Positions 53,977-62,512 are shown, counted from the stretch's first letter. The stretch is DNA of 64,000 bases from an uncultured Clostridium sp. (GCA_900553945.1 USFR01000009.1:11439-75438); one strand, 5' to 3'. Made by a program: numbers and translations. Notes: generated by a model not told the origin, from the sequence alone.

Positions 53977-55761
53977 CATTTTTTTTAGTTTTTGTGCAAG
54001 TTTTTCATTTATTCCTTTTACTTGTGTTAATTCATCAATACTTGCATTTTTTATTTTTTCTATTGTTCCAAACTTTCTAAGTAGTGCATCTCTTTTAGCT
54101 TTTCCTATTCCTTCAATTTCATCTAAACTTGATTTAGTCATATCTTGCTCTCTTAGCTTTCTATGATATTCTATTGCTGTATTATGAACTTCATTTTGCA
54201 AATTTGTTATGAAGAAAAATAATCGTTCAGAAATTTCAAATTCTTTTCTATTTTCATCAACTAATGCTCTAGTTGAGTGTGTATCATCTTTAACCATTCC
54301 ATACACAGGAATCTGATCTTGAAGATTATATGTACTTAATGCTCTTTTTATTGCTTTTATTTGTGTTATACCACCATCTGCTAAAATTAGGTCTGGTAAC
54401 GTTCCAAATCCGCCTTTGGGATTTTCTAAAGAATGTTTTATTCTTCTTGTTACAACTTCTTCTGCACATCTTGGATCATCTTGACCATACACTGTTTTTA
54501 TTCTAAATCTTCTTGACATATTTCTTTTTATAATTCCATCTTGTGCTACACACATTCCAGCAACAATATGTGTTCCTGAAATGTTTGATATATCAAAAGT
54601 TTCAATTTTGTGTGGTAAATGGTCTAAACTTAGTACTTCTTTAAATTCATTTAATACTTCGAATTTATCTTTTGATTTATTTTCTAGTGTTATTTTAGCA
54701 TTATTTTCAGCCATTTCTACAAACCTTAGTTTTTCGCCTTTTTGCGGTGTTTTTATTTCAACTTTTCTTCCAGCGCTATTGGTTAACCATTCTTGAATTA
54801 TTTCTTTATCTTCAATTTCTTCTTGAATCATTATTTTATTTGGAAATTCCATTTTGCCTAAATAGTATTGTTTTATAAATCCAGACAATATTTCTTTTGT
54901 TTCCATATCTTTTAGCTCATCAAAGAAATAGTGCTCTCTATCTATCATTTTGCTTCCACGTACAAAAAATATTTCTACACATACAGATAGCTCATTTTTG
55001 TAAATTCCAATTACATCAATATTGTTCTCAGATATATTTGAAACTTTTTGCTTTGCTGATATTCTTTCAATTGCATTCATTCTATCTCTAATGGCAGCTG
55101 CTTTTTCAAACTCTAATTTCTCTGATGCTTGCTTCATTTCAGCTTCAAGCTCCTTTAAAATCTTGCTTGTTTTACCTTCTAATAACATAATTATCTGATT
55201 TATTTGAACCATATATTCATCTCTTGTAACATACTTCATACAAGGCGCTAAACATTTTTTTATGTGATAATTTAAGCATGCTCTATCGTTAAATTTAAAT
55301 GTTTTGCATTGCCTAACTTGAAACTTTTCTTTTATAAAATTAAGCATTTCCCTTGCCGCACCTGGATTAGCATATGGTCCAAAATATTTTGCTCCATCGT
55401 TTTGAATTCGTCTTGTGATGTATATGCTTGGATATTCTTCTTTCATTCCAATTCTTATGTATGGATATGTTTTATCATCTTTTAATAATACATTGAATTT
55501 AGGTCTGTTTTCTTTTATTAAATTGCATTCTAATATTAATGCTTCTGCTTCATTGTCACATACTATATACTCAAAATGGTCAATTAAAGAAACCATATTC
55601 TTTATTCTTTGAGTTTTATTTGTTTTTCTAAAATATTGTGTAACTCTATTTTTTAAGGATATGGCTTTTCCAACATAAATAATATTATCATCTTTATTTC
55701 TCATTATATATACGCCAGGTTTATGTGGCAATTTTTTTAATTCTTCTTCTATATTAAACAT
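53974..55761 (-). CDS. uvrC: Excinuclease ABC subunit C
   Basis: 595-residue nuclease of nucleotide excision repair that makes both incisions. N-terminal GIY-YIG domain (PGVYIMRN and IIYVGKAISLKNR), Cys-rich site (CKTFKFNDRACLNYHIKKC), UVR motif (about 195-235), RNase H-like endonuclease domain (IETFDISNISGTHIVAGMCV, ILADGGITQIK) and C-terminal helix-hairpin-helix (LDEIEGIGKAKRDALLRKFG). Full length, monocistronic in appearance. Confidence 0.97.
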   Translation of the reverse strand: MFNIEEELKKLPHKPGVYIMRNKDDNIIYVGKAISLKNRVTQYFRKTNKTQRIKNMVSLIDHFEYIVCDNEAEALILECNLIKENRPKFNVLLKDDKTYPYIRIGMKEEYPSIYITRRIQNDGAKYFGPYANPGAAREMLNFIKEKFQVRQCKTFKFNDRACLNYHIKKCLAPCMKYVTRDEYMVQINQIIMLLEGKTSKILKELEAEMKQASEKLEFEKAAAIRDRMNAIERISAKQKVSNISENNIDVIGIYKNELSVCVEIFFVRGSKMIDREHYFFDELKDMETKEILSGFIKQYYLGKMEFPNKIMIQEEIEDKEIIQEWLTNSAGRKVEIKTPQKGEKLRFVEMAENNAKITLENKSKDKFEVLNEFKEVLSLDHLPHKIETFDISNISGTHIVAGMCVAQDGIIKRNMSRRFRIKTVYGQDDPRCAEEVVTRRIKHSLENPKGGFGTLPDLILADGGITQIKAIKRALSTYNLQDQIPVYGMVKDDTHSTRALVDENRKEFEISERLFFFITNLQNEVHNTAIEYHRKLREQDMTKSSLDEIEGIGKAKRDALLRKFGTIEKIKNASIDELTQVKGINEKLAQKLKKM

Positions 55762-55787
55762 CTTGTTCCTCTCACAGTTTAAGAATT

Positions 55788-56060
55788 CTATTCCTCTGTA
55801 AAGTTTCCAAAGCTATAATTTGTATAATTACTATAATCATCTAAATCATAATCAAAATTATCATCAAATGATGTTTCATTATCAAAAGTTAAATTTGCAC
55901 TATTAGTATAGTTATAACTGTAATTGTTTTGTACTGTATTTGCTCTCTGAATAGCTGAAGTCTTACTATTATATACTGCTATTCCTAAACTAACCATTAG
56001 TGTTGATACAAATAATACTGCAATTGCTCCTAAATTAATTATTCCATTTTCTTTTTTCAT
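55788..56060 (-). CDS. Small single-pass protein with Asn/Tyr/Asp-rich tail
   Basis: 90 residues: a short head, one transmembrane helix (about 7-29, INLGAIAVLFVSTLMVSLGI), then a low-complexity extracytoplasmic tail rich in Asn, Tyr, Asp, Ser and Thr (NNYSYNYTNSANLTF and onwards) ending FGNFTEE. Not recognised. It lies 26 bases upstream of uvrC, but a shared role is not implied. The biased tail could mediate surface adhesion or be simply disordered. Confidence 0.55.
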   Translation of the reverse strand: MKKENGIINLGAIAVLFVSTLMVSLGIAVYNSKTSAIQRANTVQNNYSYNYTNSANLTFDNETSFDDNFDYDLDDYSNYTNYSFGNFTEE

Positions 56061-56132
56061 TTTTATCTTTTCCTTTTCTTTTTCTCATTACAATTCTATC
56101 ATTTAAAAAATCTTATATCAACCCATATTTTA

Positions 56133-56268
56133 TTAATCATCGCAATATGCTATGTATGGTAGATTTCTATAAAATTCATTATAATTCGTAGTCTTTTGTT
56201 ATTTGCTCTGCTATTTCTTTAATTCTTTTTTCTATTTCTTCTTGACTTATTAATGTTTTTAAATTCAT
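56133..56268 (-). pseudogene. hpt: Internally deleted relic of hypoxanthine phosphoribosyltransferase (hpt)
   Basis: An ATG with AAGGAG six bases upstream opens a 29-codon frame, MNLKTLISQEEIEKRIKEIA then EQITKDYEL and stop (56179-56268), which reads like the N-terminus of bacterial HPRT. Directly after it, one frame over, the sequence encodes NYNEFYRNLPYIA (56148-56186), matching the C-terminal HPRT signature YxExYRNLPYIG. The roughly 140 catalytic residues between, including the PRPP loop, are gone. This looks like a large internal deletion followed by decay; the short peptide could still be translated. Confidence 0.6.
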
Positions 56269-56399
56269 TTTTTCTCCTTCTTACTCATATATTCTACTTT
56301 TTCATGATATCATATCCCTATTTTATTATCAATCTTAGATTATTACATTTTTGAAATACCTTATTAATTTTATGTCTTTTTTTATCTTCAATATTAGAT

Positions 56400-56428
56400 T
56401 TGCATTTTTTTTTCTTTTATAGTAATAT
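56400..56428 (+). promoter_or_regulatory. Likely promoter of glmS
   Basis: TTGCAT, 17-base spacer, TAATAT, about 65 bases before the ribozyme. Confidence 0.55.
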
Positions 56429-56494
56429 ATGGACTATAGTGTGAATAAAATATAAAAAATCTATTTTTGAAAGGAGGTTTAGTAGTTTATATTA

Positions 56495-56622
56495 AGCGCC
56501 AGAGCGTTGATTTTCCAACGCTTAACGAGGTTAGAGTTTATCGAAGTTTTCGGCGGATGCTCTATGGCATGTTACTGTCATTAGAAAAGGTTCAAAGTTC
56601 ATCAGTAATGATGAAACAATAA
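56495..56622 (+). ncRNA. glmS ribozyme-riboswitch
   Basis: Self-cleaving RNA that binds glucosamine-6-phosphate and cuts the glmS mRNA when product is abundant. The cleavage context is A-GCGCC at 56495-56500. The conserved core ACGAGG, GTTTATCGA and TTCGGCGGATGCTC is present, as are the later stems (GGCATGTTACTGTCATTAGA, then GTTCATCAGTAATGATGAAAC). It lies about 150 bases before the glmS start. Confidence 0.95.
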
Positions 56623-56770
56623 TTTTTTTCGTGTAAATATATTTTTTCGCATAATATTTCAAAAAAAATTATATAAATATGTAATAAGACAGTATTTTCT
56701 CTGCCTTTAGTTTATGTACTCATTTTATGTCTTAATTAATATTTATATATATTCTACAAAGGAGGGTATT

Positions 56771-58609
56771 ATGTGTGGAATTGTTGGATATATAGGTACT
56801 AAAAAAGCTGAACCTATATTAATTAACGGATTGTTAAGACTTGAATACAGAGGTTATGACTCTGCTGGTGTTGCAACAATCGAAAAAAATGGAATTAACG
56901 TTGTAAAAAGTAAAGGTAGAGTTGCTGAACTAGAAAAAGTTCCTGCAATCAATTCTTTGGAAGGTACTATAGGAATTGCTCATACAAGATGGGCTACTCA
57001 TGGTAAGCCTTCAAATGAAAATTCTCATCCACATGTTGATGGAAAAAAGAATTTTGCTGTTGTTCATAATGGTATTGTTGAAAATTATCATGAACTTAGA
57101 GATTTCCTAAGTAAAAAAGGATATTCTTTCTATTCTGAAACAGATACTGAAGTTATCCCTAACTTAATAGACTACTATTATGAAAAAGATACAAAAGATG
57201 ATGATAAAAGAGTTTTAAGAGCTGTTGTTTCTGCATGCTCTGATTTAAAAGGAAGTTTTGCATTAGAAATCATTTCATCTTTCTTACCAGAAAAAATGAT
57301 TGTTGTTAGAAAAGATAGTCCTCTAGTTATTGGTACTACTTCTACTGAAAATTATATTAGTTCTGATATACCAGCTATTCTTTCTTATACAAAAGATTTC
57401 TATCTTTTAAATGATTATGAATATGTTGTTTTATCAAAAAATAAAGCAGAGTTTTTTGATTCAAACTTAAAACCTATAAAGAAGGATCTTGTAAACATTG
57501 ATTGGAATGCTTCTGCTGCTGAAAAAGATGGTTATCCTGATTTCATGTTAAAAGAAATTCATGAACAACCAAAATCTATTAGAGAAACAATTGGTTCAAG
57601 ATTAACATCTGATGGAAAATGTACTATTGAAGGTTTAGATTTATCTAAAGATTATTTAAAGAGTTTAAATAGAATTTATATCGTAGCTTGCGGAACTGCT
57701 ATGCATGCTGGACTTGCCACAAAAGCTTTATTTGAGAAACTTTGTGGAATTCAAACTGAAGTTGACATTGCTTCTGAATTCAGATATAGAGATCCATTAA
57801 TTGACGAAAAATCTTTAGTTATTTTTATTAGTCAATCTGGTGAAACAGCTGATACTATTGCTGCATTAAAACTATCTAAAGAAAAAGGTGCAAAAACAAT
57901 TGCAATTTCAAATGTTATTGGAAGTTCAATAACTCGTGAAGCTGATTATACAGTATATACTCATGCTGGTCCTGAAATTGCTGTTGCTTCAACAAAAGCT
58001 TATACTTCTCAAGTTGTTTTAATGACACTTATGGCAATTAATTTTGCTGAAATATTAGGAAAAAAATCAGATATAATTTCTGAATTAAAAGCTGATGTTT
58101 TAAAACTTCCTTCTCAAGTTGAAGATGTTTTAAAGAATATTGACGGTGTTAGAAATTTTGCAAAACAAGTTTATACTGAAAAAGATATGTTCTTCTTAGG
58201 AAGAGGTATTGATTATTCAGCTGCTTTAGAAGCTTCATTGAAACTTAAAGAAATTTCATATATACACTCAGATGCTTATGCTGCTGGTGAATTAAAACAT
58301 GGTCCTATCGCCTTAATTGAAAAAGGTGTAACTGTTATTTCTATTATGACAGATCCTGCTTTAACACCAAAAACAATAAGTAATTTACAAGAAGTTATTA
58401 CTAGAGGTGCTAAAACTTTAGTAGTTACAAACCAAGATTTAGGTGATAAGAGTTTTGATAATATGATTACAATACCTAAAACCAATCCACTTATCTCACC
58501 TATCTTATCAATTGTTCCACTTCAATTGTTTGCATACTTTATTTCTAAAGAAAAAGGATTGGATGTTGATAAGCCAAGAAATTTAGCAAAATCAGTTACT
58601 GTTGAGTAA
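56771..58609 (+). CDS. glmS: Glutamine--fructose-6-phosphate aminotransferase
   Basis: 612-residue enzyme making glucosamine-6-phosphate, the first step to UDP-GlcNAc for peptidoglycan. The N-terminal glutaminase starts with MCGIVGYIG (catalytic Cys2 after Met removal) and has LRLEYRGYDSAG; two SIS sugar-isomerase domains follow (CGTAMHAGLATKALFE, SQSGETADTIAALKLSKEKG; LGRGIDYSAALEASLKLKEI). The C-terminus KPRNLAKSVTVE is conserved. ATG at 56771 after GGAGGG; the open frame extends upstream into the leader but lacks a site. Regulated by the ribozyme upstream. Confidence 0.97.
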   Translation: MCGIVGYIGTKKAEPILINGLLRLEYRGYDSAGVATIEKNGINVVKSKGRVAELEKVPAINSLEGTIGIAHTRWATHGKPSNENSHPHVDGKKNFAVVHNGIVENYHELRDFLSKKGYSFYSETDTEVIPNLIDYYYEKDTKDDDKRVLRAVVSACSDLKGSFALEIISSFLPEKMIVVRKDSPLVIGTTSTENYISSDIPAILSYTKDFYLLNDYEYVVLSKNKAEFFDSNLKPIKKDLVNIDWNASAAEKDGYPDFMLKEIHEQPKSIRETIGSRLTSDGKCTIEGLDLSKDYLKSLNRIYIVACGTAMHAGLATKALFEKLCGIQTEVDIASEFRYRDPLIDEKSLVIFISQSGETADTIAALKLSKEKGAKTIAISNVIGSSITREADYTVYTHAGPEIAVASTKAYTSQVVLMTLMAINFAEILGKKSDIISELKADVLKLPSQVEDVLKNIDGVRNFAKQVYTEKDMFFLGRGIDYSAALEASLKLKEISYIHSDAYAAGELKHGPIALIEKGVTVISIMTDPALTPKTISNLQEVITRGAKTLVVTNQDLGDKSFDNMITIPKTNPLISPILSIVPLQLFAYFISKEKGLDVDKPRNLAKSVTVE

Positions 58610-58657
58610 CATTATTATTTAATTTAAAAAAAATTACAAATCACAAATCAAATCAAT

Positions 58658-58694
58658 CAAAAGCAGTAGATAATTCGTTATCTACTGCTTTTTT
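58658..58694. terminator. Bidirectional terminator glmS / DUF2508
   Basis: Perfect stem AAAAGCAGTAGATAA / TTATCTACTGCTTTT with a TTCG tetraloop; serves both convergent genes and overlaps the 3' end of the small gene. Confidence 0.9.
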
Positions 58695-58918
58695 ATCTGA
58701 TAATTTTTAGCTTGTTTTAATAAGTAACTTATTTTTGATTGTTCAGACTTAATTTGATATGCATAGTAATCAACTAGCTCTCCTCTTGCATATTCAAAAT
58801 TTCTATGTGCAAGTTCTAGTCGTTTTTGTGATTCAATAATACTCTGAATAATTGACTCATCATAATCCTCTTTTTTCAAATCCACGATAGGAACTTCTTT
58901 AATATAAGACTCGTACAT
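58682..58918 (-). CDS. DUF2508 (YaaL-like) small protein
   Basis: 78 residues, helical and cytoplasmic: IIESQKRLELAHRNFEYARG, then ELVDYYAYQIKSEQSKISYL. This is the DUF2508/YaaL pattern (a helix with NFEYA-x-x-ELVDYY) found in Bacillota, usually near recR or sigK-processing genes. Function unknown. ATG with AGGAGG upstream. The last ten codons overlap the terminator shared with glmS. Confidence 0.82.
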   Translation of the reverse strand: MYESYIKEVPIVDLKKEDYDESIIQSIIESQKRLELAHRNFEYARGELVDYYAYQIKSEQSKISYLLKQAKNYQIKKQ

Positions 58919-58955
58919 TTTTTATCCTCCTATCGTTATTATATGCTTGGACTTT

Positions 58956-59606
58956 TTAAATATTACTCATTTTAATTTTTTTATCTTCTTTTTCGTATAT
59001 ATCATATATTTTTTTGTAATTTTCTATTGATAAATTCTCTCCCATTTCATCTAATATTAATGCATAAATTTCACTTTTTAATAATTCTTTTCTTATTATA
59101 TCAAACTCTGGTATTATCTCTTCTGGTACATATTTTATAAATTCTCTTTTATCATCAATTAAAATATATCCACGTAAAAGTGTTGCTGAAATACTTATTT
59201 TTCTTCTATCTACTAATATTTCTTTTACTTTCCTCATTTGTCCTTCTGAAAACCAATTTCTTCTTGATTCATCATTTCCAGATATTATTGCATCGGCTTT
59301 TCTTCCTGTTGCTTCTATTGTTTTGTCTATTACATATTGTCCCCAAATTGAATTGATGTCATACTCATTTGTCATGTCATCTAATTTTTCTATTTGAACT
59401 TTATTTTTATCTGGGAATACTTTTCTAATTAAATCCGTTCTAAAATCTGCAGAAAATGGATTTCGCAAAGTTCCACTTTCTTGTGCTGATCCAACAAAAA
59501 TAAGTGTTTTATCGCATCTTTCTATACTTGTATTTATAATTGATTGGTGTCCTTTGTGTATTGGACCAAATCTTCCACATATTAATCCTAAATTATATTT
59601 TTTCAT
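58956..59606 (-). CDS. NMN adenylyltransferase-like nucleotidyltransferase
   Basis: 216 residues of the HIGH-type nucleotidyltransferase superfamily. N-terminal GLICGRFGPIHKGHQSII holds the ATP-binding GxFxPxHxGH signature; ISGNDESRRNW and ISISATLLRGYI (an ISxT-x-x-R motif) follow, placing it nearest to NadM/NadR-type nicotinamide mononucleotide adenylyltransferases that make NAD. A helical C-terminal 60 residues is extra. Probably NAD synthesis or salvage; the exact nucleotide is inferred. Confidence 0.8.
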   Translation of the reverse strand: MKKYNLGLICGRFGPIHKGHQSIINTSIERCDKTLIFVGSAQESGTLRNPFSADFRTDLIRKVFPDKNKVQIEKLDDMTNEYDINSIWGQYVIDKTIEATGRKADAIISGNDESRRNWFSEGQMRKVKEILVDRRKISISATLLRGYILIDDKREFIKYVPEEIIPEFDIIRKELLKSEIYALILDEMGENLSIENYKKIYDIYEKEDKKIKMSNI

Positions 59607-59672
59607 TTTTCTTCATCTTCTTTCTTTTTAAGAATTATATATTTTTTTCAAGATTTTTTCAATCAATTCTAA

Positions 59673-59701
59673 TTGACAAATTATTTCTTCCGTGCTACAA
59701 T
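59673..59701 (+). promoter_or_regulatory. Promoter of the serS T-box leader
   Basis: TTGACA, 17-base spacer, TACAAT. Confidence 0.85.
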
Positions 59702-59715
59702 TGTATACATAATTT

Positions 59716-59923
59716 GGCAGAGATAAGAGATTAGTAATAATCTAAGTTTTATTTAGAGAGTCTGTGGGCGGTGAAAACAGATTAAAACATTTTATGAATC
59801 TACTCTTTAGCTTCTAACCTAATAAGTTAGACCATTTGTACTGGTTACGTACTATAAAAGTTATAAATCAAGGTGGTACCGCGAATATTCGCCCTTATGC
59901 TAAAAAAGCATAAGGGCTTTTTG
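59716..59923 (+). ncRNA. T-box riboswitch controlling DUF1653-serS (tRNA-Ser)
   Basis: Leader with the invariant AAGGTGGTACCGCG at 59870-59883 and a terminator stem (GCCCTTATGC / GCATAAGGGC, 59891-59917) followed by TTTTTG. The 5' part forms Stem I; a likely specifier TCT (Ser) followed by A occurs in GAATCTACTC. Uncharged tRNA-Ser should allow read-through into the two downstream genes. Confidence 0.9.
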
Positions 59924-59951
59924 TTATACGCCACAAGAAAGGAAGGATTTT

Positions 59952-60215
59952 ATGGAAGAAGTTAAAATTGGTAAAGTGTACAGACATTTTAAAGGAAATT
60001 ATTATTTTGTTGAAAATGTTGCTTATGACTCCGAAACTCAAGAAAGAATGGTAGTTTACAAACCTCTATACCCAAGAGAAGATAACAGAAATATTTGGGT
60101 TAGACGTGAGTCTATGTTTTTAGAATCTATTCCTGAAAGACCTGATAATATAACTGGTCAATCACATAGATTTGAATTATGTGAAGATATAAATAAAGAT
60201 TATATAAATAAATAA
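59952..60215 (+). CDS. DUF1653 protein under T-box control
   Basis: 87 residues: IGKVYRHFKGNYYFVENVAY (about 6-25), then ERMVVYKPLYPREDNRNIWV and R-x-x-x-MFLE, the full DUF1653 pattern, a small SH3-like beta fold of unknown function. It lies between the Ser T-box and serS and so is induced by serine-tRNA shortage. GGAAGGA ribosome site. Only 17 bases separate it from serS. Confidence 0.88.
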   Translation: MEEVKIGKVYRHFKGNYYFVENVAYDSETQERMVVYKPLYPREDNRNIWVRRESMFLESIPERPDNITGQSHRFELCEDINKDYINK

Positions 60216-60232
60216 TTTGAAAGGAGATTATT

Positions 60233-61519
60233 ATGATTGATATTAAATTTTTAAGAGAAAATCCTGATATTGTTAAACAAAATATCAAAAACAAGTTTCA
60301 AATGCACAAATTACCTCTTGTTGATGAGGTTATTGAACTTGATAACAAAAACAGAGAATTAAAACTTCACGGAGATGAATTAAGAGCTCAAAGAAATTCA
60401 CTTAGTACACAAATTGGTGGATTAATGCGTGATGGTAAAAAAGATGAAGCTGAAAAAATTAAAGCTAAAGTTAAAAAAATTAATGATGAACTTGCTGAAA
60501 ATGAAAAACTGGAAGCTGAATATTCAGAGAAAGTTACAAACATTATGATGAAAATTCCTAATATTATGCATGAGTCTGTTCCTATCGGTAAAGATGATAG
60601 TGAAAATGTTGAAAACGAAAAATTTGGTGAACCAGTTGTTCCTGATTATGAAATTCCATACCACACAGATATAATGGAAAGTTTAGCTGGTATAGATTTA
60701 GATGCTGCTCGTAGAGTTGCTGGAAATGGTTTTTACTATTTAGTTGGTGATATTGCTAGACTTCATTCAGCAGTTTTATCTTACGCTAGAGATTTTATGA
60801 TTAATAAAGGATTTACATATTGTATCCCACCTTATATGATTAGATCTGATGTTGTTACTGGTGTTATGAGCTTTGAAGAAATGGATGCAATGATGTATAA
60901 AATTGAAGGTGAAGATTTATATTTAATTGGAACTAGTGAGCATTCTATGATTGGTAAATTTAAAGGACAAATTTTAGATAAAGCAAACTTACCTTATACT
61001 ATGACTTCTTATTCCCCATGTTTTAGAAAAGAAAAAGGTGCTCATGGTATTGAAGAACGTGGTATTTACAGAATACATCAATTTGAAAAACAAGAAATGA
61101 TTGTTGTTTGTGAACCTGATGAATCTTGGGATTGGTATGAAAAAATGTGGCAATACACAGTTGAATTATTCAGAAGTATGGATATTCCTGTTAGAACTTT
61201 GGAATGTTGTTCTGGAGATTTAGCTGACTTAAAAGCAAAATCTTGTGATGTTGAAGCTTGGAGTCCTCGTCAACAAAAATACTTCGAGGTTGGAAGTTGT
61301 TCAAACTTAACAGATGCACAAGCTAGACGTCTTGGAATTCGTATAAAAGGTGAAAAAGGTAATTACTATGCTCATACTCTTAACAACACTGTTGTTGCTC
61401 CACCTCGTATGTTAATTGCTTTCTTAGAAAATCACTATCAAAAAGATGGTTCAATTACTATTCCAGAAGTATTAAGACCATATATGGGTGGAATTGAGGT
61501 TTTAAAACCAAAAGCATAA
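60233..61519 (+). CDS. serS: Seryl-tRNA synthetase
   Basis: 428-residue class IIa synthetase. The N-terminal tRNA-binding coiled coil (about 30-100) precedes the catalytic core: LIGTSEHSMIGKFKGQILD, motif 2 YSPCFRKEKGAHGIEERGIY, and motif 3 TVVAPPRMLIAFLENHYQ. Start MIDIKFLRENPDIVKQNIKN is typical. Full length, AAAGGAG before ATG. In a two-gene operon with DUF1653 under a T-box; terminator at 61529. Confidence 0.97.
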   Translation: MIDIKFLRENPDIVKQNIKNKFQMHKLPLVDEVIELDNKNRELKLHGDELRAQRNSLSTQIGGLMRDGKKDEAEKIKAKVKKINDELAENEKLEAEYSEKVTNIMMKIPNIMHESVPIGKDDSENVENEKFGEPVVPDYEIPYHTDIMESLAGIDLDAARRVAGNGFYYLVGDIARLHSAVLSYARDFMINKGFTYCIPPYMIRSDVVTGVMSFEEMDAMMYKIEGEDLYLIGTSEHSMIGKFKGQILDKANLPYTMTSYSPCFRKEKGAHGIEERGIYRIHQFEKQEMIVVCEPDESWDWYEKMWQYTVELFRSMDIPVRTLECCSGDLADLKAKSCDVEAWSPRQQKYFEVGSCSNLTDAQARRLGIRIKGEKGNYYAHTLNNTVVAPPRMLIAFLENHYQKDGSITIPEVLRPYMGGIEVLKPKA

Positions 61520-61528
61520 AGCTTATAA

Positions 61529-61586
61529 AAAGCGGACTATTTTTTTATAAAAGTTGTATTAAAATATTTAAAGTCCGCTTATTTAC
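61529..61586 (+). terminator. Terminator of serS
   Basis: Stem AAGCGGACT / AGTCCGCTT (61530-61538 and 61572-61580) around a 33-base AT-rich loop, then TATTT. Confidence 0.7.
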
Positions 61587-61621
61587 AAATTTAACTAAGT
61601 TCAAATTTGAGCAAAATACTT

Positions 61622-61657
61622 TATATTATAGCCCTTCAGAAAGTTTGCTACAATATA
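61622..61657. repeat. Family B palindrome, copy 6 (diverged)
   Basis: TATATTATAGC ... TGCTACAATATA arms around CTTCAGAAAG, just before ysxC. The right arm holds a TACAAT box that could be its -10. Confidence 0.5.
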
Positions 61658-61679
61658 AAATAGAAATGGAGAAATTAAT

Positions 61680-62258
61680 ATGATTGTTAAAAATCCACAA
61701 TTTGAAGTATCTGCTGTAAAACCAGCTCAATATCCTAAAAATGATTTACCTCAAATCGTTCTTGTTGGTAAATCTAATGTTGGTAAATCCTCTTTTATCA
61801 ATACAATGCTTAATAGAAAATCTTTGGCAAGGACAAGTAATACACCAGGAAAAACAAGACAAATTAATTTTTATAATATTGATAACAATTTTTATTTTGT
61901 TGATTTGCCTGGCTATGGTTATAGCAAGTTAAGTAAAGAAGAACAGGTTAATATGGGACGTTTTATAGAAGATTATTTGCAAAAATGTCAGAATATTGCG
62001 CTTATTGTGCTTCTTTTAGATATTAGACATAAGCCTACTGCTGATGATGCTCATATGTTTGAGTATATTAAAAGGACTAATCTTCCGTTTATGCTTATTG
62101 CTAATAAGGCTGATAAGATTGCTGTTACCAAAGTTGATATGGAGCTTGAAAAAATAAAGGAGACATTAGGTTTGTCGTTCTCTACTCTTCTTCCTTTTTC
62201 AGCTGAAAGAAAAATTTATTCTGATGCTGTTTGGCGTGAGATTGAAAACTTTATATAA
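61680..62258 (+). CDS. ysxC: Ribosome-assembly GTPase YsxC/YihA (EngB)
   Basis: 192-residue GTPase required for 50S subunit assembly. G1 VGKSNVGKSSFINTM (about 28-42), G2 TSNTPGKTRQINFY, G3 DLPGYGYSKLS, G4 NKADK, G5-like SAERK. Length normal. Its ATG is 9 bases after GGAGA. It lies after serS on the same strand, with a palindromic leader, and ends at a large nested palindrome. Confidence 0.95.
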   Translation: MIVKNPQFEVSAVKPAQYPKNDLPQIVLVGKSNVGKSSFINTMLNRKSLARTSNTPGKTRQINFYNIDNNFYFVDLPGYGYSKLSKEEQVNMGRFIEDYLQKCQNIALIVLLLDIRHKPTADDAHMFEYIKRTNLPFMLIANKADKIAVTKVDMELEKIKETLGLSFSTLLPFSAERKIYSDAVWREIENFI

Positions 62259-62273
62259 TTATTAAATTTTATA

Positions 62274-62481
62274 GAAGAAAAGTTCATATCAAAATTTTTT
62301 CACACCTTGCTGTCGCATTCCTCGGAAATTAAAAATAAGGATGTTTTATTAGAGACTGCTGAAAAAGTAGCCTCTTTTATTACATCCTTATTTTTAATTC
62401 GGGTAGAATGCTTCAATCGAACTCACTTCGTTCGTTTGGTCCCTGCGCGGTGATTCAAAAATTTTATATGAACTTTTCTTC
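62274..62481. repeat. Family A nested palindrome after ysxC
   Basis: Outer 16-base perfect arms GAAGAAAAGTTCATAT (62274) and complement (62466-62481), a core shared with 43087-43209 (CACACCTTGCTG ... CTTCAATCGAACTCACTTCG ... GCGGTGATTC), and inserted inside it a second 17-base perfect palindrome AATTAAAAATAAGGATG (62327) with complement (62383-62399). That in turn holds AGAGACTGCT / AGTAGCCTCT. Three levels of pairing in 208 bases. Confidence 0.68.
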
Positions 62482-62512
62482 TTTATATTTTAATATTGTA
62501 TATTAAATGAGT

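Noticed and set aside
7646..62481. Repeated palindromes considered as a CRISPR array
   Set aside because: Copies are far apart, differ in length, and have no regular spacers or cas genes.
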